DNA from: Dactylosporangium aurantiacum
GTDB taxonomy: Bacteria > Actinomycetota > Actinomycetes > Mycobacteriales > Micromonosporaceae
Assembly: GCF_000716715.1 (NCBI RefSeq)
Contig: NZ_JNYJ01000026.1
Location: forward strand, 1-64,000
Reading direction: 5' to 3'
DNA: 64,000 bases
Made by a program: the position numbers and the translations under genes. The notes beneath the pieces are model-generated. The model made no database searches. It worked only from the letters and a program-made list of their open reading frames with translations, and had not been told where the DNA came from. Shown here in pieces: positions 8,501 to 17,166 of the stretch. Numbering within the stretch: the stretch's first letter is position 1; each line of letters starts with the position of its first letter.

Positions 8501-10507
8501 GGCGTATGCGGCCTGACGGACCCGATCGTGCCGGAACCGCACCGACGTCGCGGCGCCGTGCTCGGTCACCAGCAGGCCGTCCTCCAGAGCCGGGGCCAAC
8601 ATCCCGGTCAGCTGGCCTCCCGCGTCCGCCGGATCGCCGATGGCCGCGCGGAGCAGGCCGAGCTCGACGTCGCCACCGAGGCAGGCCATGGTGTACACCA
8701 GCTCACGCGTCTGATCGGCCAGCGCGGCGATCCGCGCCTCAATGAGTTCGACGACGTCGCCTCGTCCGACGTGGTGGCGCAGCGCCGCCGGGTCCCAGAT
8801 CCAGCCGCTCTCGCCGGGCACCAGCGCGCCCTCTCGCCGCAGGGCGTTCACCAGCTCCACGGTGTCGAACGGGTTACCGTCGGTGCGCTCCCGGATCGCC
8901 GCCCCAACCGCGTCCAGGTCGTGCGCCGGCAGCCGCAGCAGTTCGCCGAGCAGTTGGCAGACGTCCGCCGGGCCGAGGTTGCCGAGCGTGATGTCGACCG
9001 GCGGCCGGGCCTGCTTCCGCCAGCGTGGAAGGGCCGCGGCGAGGGGATGCGTGTCGTCTACCTCGTTGTGCCGGTACGCGCCGATGAGCAGCAGGCCGGG
9101 CAGGCCGTCGGAGCTGTACACGGCGTCGAACAGTCCGAGCGCGGTCGGGCTCGCCCACTGCAAATCGTCGATGACCATGACGATCGGGCGTTGCGGACCG
9201 GCCAGCGACTTCAGCACCGCGAGGCCGGCTTGGACCAGCCGGGCCTGCGCGGTGCGCGGATCGGTCGTACCGGTGCCGGTGGACACGCCGAGCAGAGCGC
9301 CGAACTCGGGGTCGGCGGCCATGACGGCGGCGTCGGCGCCGAGTGCCTCATGCAGCCGCACCCGCGCCGCGGCGAGTTCGGTTTCGGGTTCGGCGAGCAG
9401 CATGCGGGCGAGCGCGCGCATGGCCTGCCGGACCCCGTCCGAGCCCGGCCCCTGCCGGAACTGGTCGAACTTTCCGAACACGAACCAGCCACCGGCCTCC
9501 GTGACGATCGGGCGGAGCCGGTCGATGAGGCTGCTCTTGCCGACTCCCGAATCGCCGCTGATCAGCGCGCCGGGACAGCGGCCCGCGACGGACTCGCTGA
9601 ACGCGCGCCGCGCCGACTCGATCTCGGCCGACCGCCCGACCAACCGTGCGGGCGCCTGCAACCGCCCCGGGAAGTCACGCCGCCCGATCTCGAGGGTGCC
9701 TTCCGTGCCGCGGGCGTAGTGGTCGCGGAGCTGGCGGAGGTCGTGCAGTACCCCTTCGGCGCTCTGGTACCGACGGTCGGGCTCCTTCTCCAAGAGGTGC
9801 GCGACGATCGCCGAGAATGAGGCCGGCACCGCCGGATTCACCTCCGACGGCGGCGTTGGGGTCCGGGTCAGCAGATCATGGGTGAGCCGGAGCGGATCGT
9901 CACCGTGCCCGAACGGCGGCGATCCGGTCGCCAGTTCGTAGAGGGTGGAGCCCAGGCCGTACAGGTCCGCTCGTTGGTCGACCGGCCAGCCGGTGCGTCC
10001 TGTCTGCTCGGGTGCGATGTATGGCAGGGTGCCGATGATGTCCCGGTGGTGGGTGAAGCCCGGTCGCTCCTCCGCCGACGTGCTGGCCAGGTCGAAGTCG
10101 ATGAGGATCGGGCGGCGCGGTCCGGCCTCGCGCCGGACCACGACGACGTTGGCCGGATTGATGTCCTTGTGCACGACGCGGCGCCGATGCATCGCGGCCA
10201 CCACCTCGGTGAGCTCGACGGCGAAGTCGAGCAGCTCCGGCACGCCCATGGGCGCCCGGACGATGCTGGCGGCGAGCGCGGTGCCGCCGTCGTCGATGAG
10301 CAGGACCTGTTGATCATCCGATTTGGACAGCAGTAGCGGTACACCCGGCACGCCGGCCAGACGGCCGAGCATGGTCAGCTCATTGCGCAGCCGCTCGACG
10401 GCACCCGGGCCGGTCAGTTCCTTTCGGATCGCTCCGGGTCGCGTCGGACCCGAGGCGACCCGGAATACCCGCGTACGGCCGCTCTCGTACAACAGATCAT
10501 CAGGCAC
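5576..10507 (-). CDS. Ser/Thr kinase-ATPase-TPR-GAF-diguanylate cyclase fusion
   Basis: This is a 1643-residue signalling protein. Residues 1-265 form a protein kinase domain: catalytic Lys in AIRKE (about 29), VVHKDINPANV in place of HRD (about 111-121), DFD in place of DFG (137-139), and GTLPYIAPEQ. A STAND-like AAA ATPase follows, with Walker A GDSGVGKSS at about 318 and Walker B VMVIDDLQWA near 445. A long helical TPR-like region, a GAF domain (about 1285-1445) and a C-terminal GGDEF domain complete it. The cyclase has the active motif GGEEF (1552-1556) and a product-inhibition I-site, RDAD, five residues before it, so c-di-GMP synthesis is likely. Family relatives usually end in a histidine kinase. 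The GTG start is preceded by GAGGA. There are no membrane segments, so it should be cytosolic. It is transcribed alone. Confidence 0.9.
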   Translation of the reverse strand: MPDDLLYESGRTRVFRVASGPTRPGAIRKELTGPGAVERLRNELTMLGRLAGVPGVPLLLSKSDDQQVLLIDDGGTALAASIVRAPMGVPELLDFAVELTEVVAAMHRRRVVHKDINPANVVVVRREAGPRRPILIDFDLASTSAEERPGFTHHRDIIGTLPYIAPEQTGRTGWPVDQRADLYGLGSTLYELATGSPPFGHGDDPLRLTHDLLTRTPTPPSEVNPAVPASFSAIVAHLLEKEPDRRYQSAEGVLHDLRQLRDHYARGTEGTLEIGRRDFPGRLQAPARLVGRSAEIESARRAFSESVAGRCPGALISGDSGVGKSSLIDRLRPIVTEAGGWFVFGKFDQFRQGPGSDGVRQAMRALARMLLAEPETELAAARVRLHEALGADAAVMAADPEFGALLGVSTGTGTTDPRTAQARLVQAGLAVLKSLAGPQRPIVMVIDDLQWASPTALGLFDAVYSSDGLPGLLLIGAYRHNEVDDTHPLAAALPRWRKQARPPVDITLGNLGPADVCQLLGELLRLPAHDLDAVGAAIRERTDGNPFDTVELVNALRREGALVPGESGWIWDPAALRHHVGRGDVVELIEARIAALADQTRELVYTMACLGGDVELGLLRAAIGDPADAGGQLTGMLAPALEDGLLVTEHGAATSVRFRHDRVRQAAYAGMSAMVRPARHLELARMLARFPQFEPVAAEQYLAAIDEVTELRERQTVAELFTVAAARARLQANYDLMDNYLAAAEGLLAPDPGTDSGLRQRLGIERHTALFGSGRLDEADELYTRVAPTIDPVQRAQLAVIQISSLAHRARPQEAVELGVGLLADLGHPAPAPADLPGVIDRGIDALRAWAISGSAADDLRRPDNEDPRAVAIASLIYRLIPASFFCGSPLMPWLVTEARRLWDEGGPCADLVGALAHAPYVTVPSRQDYASAYTAVRRVLEVSHARGYDPAAGQAEYIFAICAAPWFEPLEDTIRHARQARELLLRGGDLYHACFTYYASIPQLLDSAPALADVVAEAEAGLSFAARIGNEWGATTIRGWPQAARALRGETAVLGGFDDASFKLDEQLAAFSDNPIAAVNLRAAHALVSAIFGDADALVEHSGAAVPILPFVVPTQSMTLVLLMHGLALAERARVADAAQRAALLAELDERRAWLAGRAADCPANFLHLRRLLDAERAWASGDAMGALRAFDAARREVAGRQRPWQRAYITERLAKCLLAHNMEYTGQATLHEALHLYREWGAAGKVTQLEQDYPFLAGVRGSAAAVTSTGPFSGNVSASTIDMLAVVRASQALSSETTLAGLQDRVTEVLAAMTGASGVRIVLRIADASGWVLPHPVGDGHNVLDIDHPDVAALLPLSAFRYAERTRQPLLVEDATRDDRFSRDPYLHDVPVCSLLVVPILSRGEPRAMLLLENRRIRGAFGPNRLDAVELIAGQLSVSLDNALLYAALEDKVTERTEALRAANEQLELLAITDPLTGLANRRRLTEALDLEWHRAIRLRTPVGIAIMDIDHFKKYNDHYGHLAGDDCLRRVAATISRSVRDADIVARYGGEEFMVVLPGADLATVASAAERIRVAVERLAEPHELADTGLVTLSIGFAAAEPTRSNHHEQLTKLADAALYEAKRAGRNRTCAAPLLPRSG

Positions 10508-11353
10508 GTGTCGGCCGTCCTCGCCTCGGGGCCCTGCTCGCTATCCAATATCGGCCTGCTGACAAATCCTGAGAATAGCTCCGAGCTCCGGCAGTCCCGA
10601 CGGCGGCCGGAGATCCAACGAAGCCTAGACGGCGAGCCAGGGTCACGTCCGTACTCCAGGTATGCATTGATTGCTCGACCGCCCGCAGGTGGCAACGCCT
10701 CCGCAGTGCCATCGCCCGCCTGATCACTCACGAAGGCCAATTTGATCAGTCACACCGCATTGGTCCTCTACTATGTGGGCAGTCCACCCGGCTGCAGTGC
10801 GACGAACACAGCCGCCATCTGCCGAGATTGACCGGAAAGCGTAGATTCCGTTGCCGAGGAGGGCGGACCGCCGCCATCGACACGCTGACCACAAAGGGCG
10901 CGGCAGCCGCGACGCTGCGCCAACTGTCCGCTTCGAGCCTCTGCGACCACCTCGGCCCGTGCCCGCACGCACATCGCACGCGTTGCGCGAACTCGATCCG
11001 CGGTACGTGCCGAGGCATCGCGGGACCGCGGGAGATGAGGACCCGGCTGCACGCCCAAGCACTCGAGCTGCGGATCGCCGGCACCGGGCATCCAGCGGCC
11101 GACTGAGCGCCGCCAGCTCGCGAGCGTTATGGCGTCCGCCGGTGATACACGGCGAGCGACGGACCTCGCAGCGCGCGCTGAGCACCGCACGCTGCGGTCG
11201 GCAATCACGATGGTCGTTGCCGTGCCCTGTGCCACCTGACCCTGGTGACCGCCGACGGCAAAGCGCGACCGGCGGCTGAGGTGCTTCGCGGACAAGGTAC
11301 GCGAGCACTCGAGTCGGCCGCATCGAGCTGACCTACGGCGGTCCGCAACTCAT
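10508..11353. other. about 850 bp without a recognisable gene
   Basis: This region separates the signalling fusion from the methyltransferase. Frames on both strands are short or have shadow-like composition. I see no domain, no signal peptide, no IS end and no strong hairpin. Confidence 0.5.
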
Positions 11354-12397
11354 CTAGGCCGGCTCGGCGACGATGACCCCGGAGGGTGGCGGGAGCGGCT
11401 GGAGGCCGACGAATCGCCAGCCGGCCGCGCCGAGCCACTGGGCGACATCGTCCACCTGGTAGAGGTCGCCGCCGCTGATCATGAGGAATTCGCCGGCGCC
11501 GAACCGGGCCGACGGGTGCGGAGCCGCGTCCGTGCGCCACCAATCCACGAGCATCAGGCGCCCGTCCGGGGTCACCACGTCGCGCAGCCGACGCAGCAGC
11601 TGAACGATGCGCTCCGGGTTGAACAGGTGCACCACGTTCGCAACGAGAATGGCGTCGTGGCCGGTGGGCAGTGGATCGGCGAAGAAGTCGGCGCCAACAG
11701 CCTCCAGGCGTGCGGCGAGCGGGCCGGCTGCGGTCTGCTGTGCGACGACGGCCGCGACGTCTGGCAACTCCACAAGCGTCGCGGTCAGGTGGGCGTAGCG
11801 CTCCAGGATCGGCTTGAGGAAGGTGGCCAGCCCGCCGCCCACGTCGAGCACCCGGCGGTGTGGGCCGAAGTCGTACTCCCGGGCGAAGTCTGCGGCGGTC
11901 TCCGCGGTCACCAGCGCGACGGCCGACTCGTACGCCTCGGCCTGCCCCTCATCGAGGTCGCCGCGCACGCCCCGCCGGGTGCGGAAGGCCGTCGCGGCGT
12001 TGACCCACGTCGGATAGCTCACCGTGTCCCAGTACCGCGCCAGGGGCCGCATGTCGAACGGTCCGCGGCCGGCGAGGAACGCCTCGGCGTCGGGCGCGTT
12101 GCGCAATCGCTCGCCGTCCCGCACCAGCAGCCCGGCGTCGACCATCAGGTCAGCGATCGCTCGGGCGCTGCGCTCCGGGATGGAGCAGCGTTCCCCGATT
12201 TCCGCCGGGGTCGCTCCGTCCGGCCCGACAGCGGCGAAGACGCCGAATTCGATCGCCGCGAACAACGTCTTCGACACCATGAAACCGGCGAACAACTCGA
12301 TGATCCGGGCGGGTGTCGGCGGCCCGCCATCGACAGTCGTTTCCCCGGCAGGCTCCACCGGTGGGGCGAACATGCGCTGTGCCAACTCGTCTGCCAC
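11354..12397 (-). CDS. SAM-dependent O-methyltransferase (Methyltransf_2 type)
   Basis: This protein is of the class that methylates small aromatic or polyketide substrates. The N-terminal winged-helix dimerisation domain is visible (ARIIELFAGFMVSKTLFAAI, TPAEIGERCSIPERSARAIA). The Rossmann domain has the SAM motif VLDVGGGLATFLKPIL, the acidic VELPDVA strand, and HDAILVANVVHLFNPERIVQ. Length is about 347 residues, normal for the family. The GTG at 12397 is preferred because GGGGG lies five bases upstream; ATG 12373 lacks a ribosome site. The open frame runs further upstream, but that part is not conserved-looking. The gene stands alone with no biosynthetic neighbours, so the substrate cannot be guessed. 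Confidence 0.85.
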   Translation of the reverse strand: MADELAQRMFAPPVEPAGETTVDGGPPTPARIIELFAGFMVSKTLFAAIEFGVFAAVGPDGATPAEIGERCSIPERSARAIADLMVDAGLLVRDGERLRNAPDAEAFLAGRGPFDMRPLARYWDTVSYPTWVNAATAFRTRRGVRGDLDEGQAEAYESAVALVTAETAADFAREYDFGPHRRVLDVGGGLATFLKPILERYAHLTATLVELPDVAAVVAQQTAAGPLAARLEAVGADFFADPLPTGHDAILVANVVHLFNPERIVQLLRRLRDVVTPDGRLMLVDWWRTDAAPHPSARFGAGEFLMISGGDLYQVDDVAQWLGAAGWRFVGLQPLPPPSGVIVAEPA

Positions 12398-12561
12398 GAG
12401 ACCCCCGCAGGTCGCTAGCGATCGAAATTGTGCGTCCGCAGCATACCGACCGGGCCGCTGCCCTACCACCCGGTAGTCCGGCGGCCCGCGACAGACGGTG
12501 ACCCGAGGCCGCGTACTGGCTGGCCCTTGGGCGTCCGCAAGCAAGCCCGCAAGGTCGCCGC

Positions 12562-13085
12562 CCAGGCATCACCGACCTGATCACCACACCCGGTCTGACC
12601 AAACCTCGACTTCGCCGACGTCACAAGCGTCACGAGCGGCGCGGGCAGCGCCTTCATGGGCATCGGCAGCGCGCGCGGCGACAACCGCGCCGTCGAGGCG
12701 GCCGAGTCGGCAATCTCCAGCCCGCTGCTGGAGCAGAGCATGGACGGCGCGCGGGGCGTGCTGCTGTCCATCGCCGGCGGCTCCGACCTCGGCCTGTTCG
12801 AGATCAACGACGCGGCGCAGCTGGTCACCGACGCGCCCCACCCGGACGCCAACATCATCTTCGGTACGGTCATCGACGACGCGCTCGGCGACGAGGTGCG
12901 CGTCACGGTGATCGCGGCCGGCTTCGACGGCGGCGCGCCGGCCTACCGGCCGGTCGAGGCCCGGGCGCCCCGACCGCAGCACAACCACCAGCCGAAGGAG
13001 CCGGCACAGGTGGAGCGCCAGGCCCGCCGCCGCCCCGGCGGGTGCTGTTCGACGACGTCGACGTGCCGGCCTACGTCACGCCCCC
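12562..13085 (+). pseudogene. ftsZ: ftsZ C-terminal fragment
   Basis: The translation is unmistakably FtsZ from about residue 205 onward: ITDLITTPGL, then LDFADVTSVTSGAGSAFMGI, SARGDNRAVEAAESAISSPL, GVLLSIAGGSDLGLFEIN, ANIIFGTVIDDALGDEVRVT and VIAAGFDGG. A degenerate tail, VLFDDVDVPAYV, recalls the conserved DDLDVPDFLK C-terminal peptide. An extra A near 12601 shifts the frame, a G is missing at about 12565, and a further shift separates the tail near 13039. The whole GTPase N-terminal half is absent. This is a relic of a second ftsZ copy, not the cell-division gene. Confidence 0.85.
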
Positions 13086-13095
13086 AGCTCGTCCC

Positions 13096-13324
13096 CTCCG
13101 CCGACCGTTTCCGCTCCCCCGCGCCGCTGATCGCGCACATCGTCGCCGCCGGCGTCTACGCTCTCGCCGGCACCTTCCAGCTCGTCCCGCGGCTGCGGCG
13201 CGACCACCCGAACTGGCACCGGCGCGCCGGTCGCGTCCTGTCGGCCGCGGGCCTGGTCGTCGCCGGCTGGCTGATCACCCTCGCCGTGGCCGGGTACGCC
13301 ATCCGCCGCCGGCCGGCGCCGTGA
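13096..13324 (+). pseudogene. DUF2306 membrane protein fragment
   Basis: In the main FtsZ frame the sequence continues as DRFRSPAPLIAHIVAAGVYA, then LAGTFQLVPRLRRDHPNWHR and AGRVLSAAGLVVAGWLITLA. The pattern RF-x-SP, a membrane helix, then QL-x-P-x-x-RR-x-x-P-x-WHRRAGR is that of DUF2306 integral membrane proteins. Only the first two or so helices of the usual four to five remain, and the N-terminus is not separated from the ftsZ debris, so this is a truncated relic. Its stop overlaps the next start (GTGA). Confidence 0.5.
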
Positions 13325-13540
13325 GCACCAGTTACGACATCCACGTGGCCGGCCACCTCGACGCCAGATGATCCGGCCGGCTCGGCGGCCTCAGCATCGT
13401 CCACCGCGACGACGGGACCAGCGTCCTCACCGGCCCCGTCGCCGATCAGGCCCAGCTCTACGGCATCCTGGCCGGCCTGCGCGACATCGGCGCCACCTCC
13501 TCCGTGTCCAACCCACCGACGCCGACCGGACCAGATAGAC
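13321..13540 (+). pseudogene. small actinobacterial protein relic with internal TGA
   Basis: From GTG 13321 the frame reads VSTSYDIHVAGHLDAR, then TGA at 13369-13371, then SGRLGGLSIVHRDDGTSVLT and GPVADQAQLYGILAGLRDIG. Small proteins of this kind usually have Trp at the stop position (H-L-x-x-x-W-S), so TGG to TGA is likely. The C-terminus is also shifted. Overlap with the DUF2306 fragment suggests the two were once an operon. Confidence 0.5.
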
Positions 13541-13625
13541 CGGCCTCAGCTGTTACGGATGGCTGTGGGGCGCACACAACGGCGGGGAAAAGAACGTCTG
13601 CGTGCAGCCCGGCGACCGTGGGGGG

Positions 13626-16175
13626 TCATCGATGGTGCCTGCCCACCACGCGTACGGATCCCGTGCCCTTGACGATCTGGCCTACCAACCAGGCGTCCAG
13701 GTCATGGCCGGCCAGTCGGGCCAACGTGCGGTCGACGTCGTCGGCCGCGACCACGGCCACCATGCCAATGCCCATGTTGTAGGTGCTTTCCATCTCAACG
13801 TCCTCGATGGAGCCCTCCGTGCGGATCACGTCGAAGATCGGCTGCGGGCGCCACGTCCTGCGGTCAACGACGGCGTCGACGTGGTCGGGCAGGACCCGGA
13901 CCAGGTTGCCGGGGACGCCGCCGCCGGTGATGTGGGCGAACGCGTGGACATCCGTCTCGTACAACAGGTCGAGGCATGCTCTGGCGTAGATGCGGGCCGG
14001 GGTCAGAAGCTCCTCGCCGAAGGTTCGTTGGCTGCCGAGCTCGTCGACGATACTGTCCAGACGCAAGCGGCCGGTGCCCACCAGGATGTGCCGAACGAGC
14101 GAGTAGCCGTTGGCGTGCAGCCCGGTGGAGGGCAAGGCGATGACCGCGTCGCCGACCCTGACCCGGTGACGGCCTAGGATCGTGCCCTCGTCGATGACGC
14201 CGATGGCGGTGGCGGACAGGTCGTACTCGTCGGGCCGCAGCATGCCGGGCAGCTCGACGGTACTGCTGCCCAGCCGGACGCACCCGGCGTACCGGCAGCC
14301 AGCGGTGATGCCGGCGCCGATCTCGGCGACCCGCTCCGGCACGAACTCGCCGCTGGCGACATGGTCGGACAGGAACAGCGGTGCCGCGCCGCTGGCGACC
14401 AGATCGTCGACGACCATGGCGACCAAGTCGATGCCGACGGTGTCGTGGACGCCCAGGGCCCGGGCGATGGCCAGTTTCGTGCCGACGCCGTCGGTGGCGG
14501 CGGCCAGAACCGGTCGCTGATACTTCGTCGTGTCGAGCCGGAACAGCCCGGCGAAGCCGCTGCGGCCCTCGAGCCTCAGCGCGGAGCTCTTCGCTGCGGT
14601 GCGTTCGATGGCCGGCTGCGGGGCGCCGTTGCCGGCGAGGCGGCGCAGGGTCCACTCCGCCATCTGGATCAGGGGGCCGGTGGAGAGCATGACGGGCCGG
14701 GCAGCGACCGGCCGCGCCGGCAATCGGTCCGGCATCGGTGCGTCCGGTGGCGCGAATTCTTGCCTGATTACGGCGGAAAGGAGGGTGTTGGAGACCTCGC
14801 CGGCCTCGTGGCGGCGAAGGGTGTCGAACAGTCGCTCCCGCACTCCCGGTCGAAAGTCGTATTCAGCCGAGTCCGGATCGGACCGGTCCGCGGGTGTGAT
14901 GTGGTGCAGGAGCCCGCCGAGGAACACCTCCGCGATCTCGGGCAGACCCGCGGCGGGCACGGTGGCCTGCTGAATGTGGTGGATCACCGGGAGGGTCAGC
15001 GGCGCCGCGGCGGCGAGGCGTGCAGCCAGGTGGAGCGCCGTCGGTGAAGCCGAAGACCGGAACCGCGATAGCAGGGCATCAGCGTCGGTGTCGCCTGTGT
15101 CGACGCCGAGGTTGTGGCTGGCGGCCTGACCCCAATGCTCGCTGACGGCCAGTGATGCTGCTTCCGACAGACTCGAACCGGCGATCAACGCCGCCCAACT
15201 CGTCAGCCACCGCTGCTGGAGCCCGAAGACCGGCAAATGGACAGGGTCGCCGGGCGGCGATTGGCCGTTGGACGGTGTGAAGCGCAACGCGCGGTTGTTC
15301 GCGGGTGGCCCGAAGGTGGCCAGCCGTCCGATCTGCGGGGACAGGGCGGTTCGTGGCCAGAGGCGCTGCGGCAGCGGCTGCACGATGGCGGTCGGCGCCC
15401 GCTGCGCCAGGTAACGCAGCAGCTGCCCGGCCGGCTCGGTGCGCCAGAACGCGCCGACGCCATCGGTGAGGACCAGGATGGCGCGCTGGTGCGTGTCCTG
15501 CACGATGTCACGCCGGGTTCGGATGACCGTGCCGGCCGCGTCGACCGACAGCCGCGGACCGGTCGGCGAGTCATGCAGGTACCGATGCTGGACGTTCTGG
15601 AAGATGCGGGAGCGGCCCAGCGCCACCCGCAGGTCGTCGGCGCAGGCACGCCAGATGTCCATCGATGCGGAGGCGTCCGTGACGACGAGCAGGTCCAGCC
15701 AGCGACGGTCGACCTGCCGCAGCAGCGGCAACCAGAACCCGTAGTCGGCACGTTGCCGTGCGGTGGCCTCCTCGTCCAGGAGCACACGCCTGCTGTCAGG
15801 CACCCGGCGGTTGAGCGGGCGGAGCGCCCGCGCGAGCTCGACCGATGCCGGCGGCGGTGGCGTGGCCCGTTGCCGCATCTGGACCCGCTCTCCGAGGTCC
15901 GTGCCGGCACCGGGACGGTCGGCGTGACCATGCGATGTCAACGAACTGGCTTCGGCGACATCGGTCATGGCCTCGTGTGGCGTCGCGGCGGCGGGCACCG
16001 CGGGCGACCGCGCTGACGCAGGGTCGTCGGCGGACTCCGGATCCGAGGATGCCGGCGACGCGTCGCGATCGCCGGCCGGGAGCAACGCCGCAAGCCACAG
16101 CGCCTCGGCCACCTCCACCGGGTCGAGATCCAGATCGAGACGCCTCAAGGTGCGGATCACGCGTTCGATGGTCAT
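13626..16175 (-). CDS. SAV_2336-type vWA protein fused to a PurM-like domain
   Basis: This protein has 849 residues. Residues 1-110 are an Ala/Pro-rich lead. Residues 110-500 resemble SAV_2336-type proteins and contain a vWA fold: MIDAS motif DASAS at 167-171 in LLVVTDASASMDIWRACADD, then RAILVLTDGVGAFW. From about residue 515 to the end is a nearly complete AIR synthase (PurM) domain: GFAGLF, ATDGVGTKLAIA, GIDLVAMVVDDLVASGA, LHANGYSLVRH, FAHITGGG and YNMGIGM. The PurM signature LLGGETAE is RLGSSTVE here (about 634-641), so catalysis is doubtful. ATG 16175 lies four bases after the MoxR stop and is chosen over the longer frame. Together with the MoxR and caspase genes it forms an apparent vWA-MoxR-VMAP ternary conflict system. 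The PurM part may sense or bind a purine intermediate or ATP; this is inference. Confidence 0.85.
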   Translation of the reverse strand: MTIERVIRTLRRLDLDLDPVEVAEALWLAALLPAGDRDASPASSDPESADDPASARSPAVPAAATPHEAMTDVAEASSLTSHGHADRPGAGTDLGERVQMRQRATPPPPASVELARALRPLNRRVPDSRRVLLDEEATARQRADYGFWLPLLRQVDRRWLDLLVVTDASASMDIWRACADDLRVALGRSRIFQNVQHRYLHDSPTGPRLSVDAAGTVIRTRRDIVQDTHQRAILVLTDGVGAFWRTEPAGQLLRYLAQRAPTAIVQPLPQRLWPRTALSPQIGRLATFGPPANNRALRFTPSNGQSPPGDPVHLPVFGLQQRWLTSWAALIAGSSLSEAASLAVSEHWGQAASHNLGVDTGDTDADALLSRFRSSASPTALHLAARLAAAAPLTLPVIHHIQQATVPAAGLPEIAEVFLGGLLHHITPADRSDPDSAEYDFRPGVRERLFDTLRRHEAGEVSNTLLSAVIRQEFAPPDAPMPDRLPARPVAARPVMLSTGPLIQMAEWTLRRLAGNGAPQPAIERTAAKSSALRLEGRSGFAGLFRLDTTKYQRPVLAAATDGVGTKLAIARALGVHDTVGIDLVAMVVDDLVASGAAPLFLSDHVASGEFVPERVAEIGAGITAGCRYAGCVRLGSSTVELPGMLRPDEYDLSATAIGVIDEGTILGRHRVRVGDAVIALPSTGLHANGYSLVRHILVGTGRLRLDSIVDELGSQRTFGEELLTPARIYARACLDLLYETDVHAFAHITGGGVPGNLVRVLPDHVDAVVDRRTWRPQPIFDVIRTEGSIEDVEMESTYNMGIGMVAVVAADDVDRTLARLAGHDLDAWLVGQIVKGTGSVRVVGRHHR

Positions 16176-16179
16176 CGGC

Positions 16180-17151
16180 TCATGCCGGGTCCAATGCCTG
16201 CAACAGCAGGTCAAGGACGCGTTCCCGGCCGCGGTCGTCACCGTCCGCGTGCCGGCCCGTGAGGTAGATGGCATTGAGCAGCTGGTCGGTGGCGACGTCA
16301 CCGAAGCCCCGAACGGCCAGGAACCGCTCGATGATCGGACCGCTGGCCGCCACGGCGTCGTCGCCCAGATGCGCCTCGACGATGCGGGCCAGTTGCTGCG
16401 CGCTCGGCGGAGGCAGCCGCAACCGGATACAGCGACGGAGGAACGCCGGCGGAAACTCGCGCTCGCCGTTGCTCGTCAGCACCACGAACGGAAACTCCCG
16501 GCAGCGCACGTGTCCCCGCCGGATCACGACCCGGTCGTCGGCGTCGGCGGATGCGACCTCAACCTCTGGCTGGCGTTCGGCGAGACGAGCAAGCTCCGGA
16601 ATGGTGTACTCACCGTCCTCGAAGATGGTGAGCAGGTCGTTCGGAAGGTCGATGTCGCTCTTGTCGATCTCGTCGATGAGCAGGACGCGGGGGCGCCGCC
16701 GTGGCAGCAGCGCGGTTCCCAGCGGTCCGAGGCGCATGTACGCGCCGATATCGCCGCCGACCGCGAGCGTCGCGTCCTGGACCCGGCTCAGTGCGTCGTA
16801 CTGGTACAGCCCGTCAGTGACCGTGCTGCGGCTGATGATTGGCCAGTGCAGCACCGGCCCGAGCTGCAGTTCATACGCCACGGCGTAGGCGAGTGACGAC
16901 TTACCGGCTCCCGGGCTCCCCGTGAGCAGCAGCGGCCGTCGCAACGCGAGCGCCGCGTTGACCGCATCGATCTCCTCCCGGCTTTCGCTGCGGTACACGG
17001 CACCGCGTCGTTGGTGGACCGCTCGTACCGTCGCACCGGGTGCGGCGTCGTCGTCCACCTCACCGTCGAACGTCCGCCAGGGCGGGGGCGGTGGAAGATC
17101 CTGAATGCCGTCGTGCGGCGTGGCGTCGCCACGGAAAACGTGCCAGTTCAC
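16180..17151 (-). CDS. MoxR-like AAA+ ATPase
   Basis: This is a 323-residue single-domain AAA+ ATPase. Walker A is GSPGAGKSS (78-86), Walker B is VLLIDEIDKSD (Asp160, Glu161), sensor 1 is LTSN (Asn228), and FLRRC supplies an arginine-finger candidate. A small helical lid follows. MoxR ATPases typically remodel or load a vWA-protein partner, and the vWA gene follows after four bases. The GTG start has a strong GAGGAGG site, 15 bp after the caspase gene stop. The three genes are therefore one transcript, and the ATPase probably gates activation of the caspase effector. Confidence 0.9.
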   Translation of the reverse strand: MNWHVFRGDATPHDGIQDLPPPPPWRTFDGEVDDDAAPGATVRAVHQRRGAVYRSESREEIDAVNAALALRRPLLLTGSPGAGKSSLAYAVAYELQLGPVLHWPIISRSTVTDGLYQYDALSRVQDATLAVGGDIGAYMRLGPLGTALLPRRRPRVLLIDEIDKSDIDLPNDLLTIFEDGEYTIPELARLAERQPEVEVASADADDRVVIRRGHVRCREFPFVVLTSNGEREFPPAFLRRCIRLRLPPPSAQQLARIVEAHLGDDAVAASGPIIERFLAVRGFGDVATDQLLNAIYLTGRHADGDDRGRERVLDLLLQALDPA

Positions 17152-17166
17152 GGGTCCTCCTCAAGC

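Noticed and set aside
6338..9820. 1160-residue ORF opposite the signalling fusion
   Set aside because: Composition is Gly/Arg/Val-rich antisense of a real gene with strong third-position GC; no domain.
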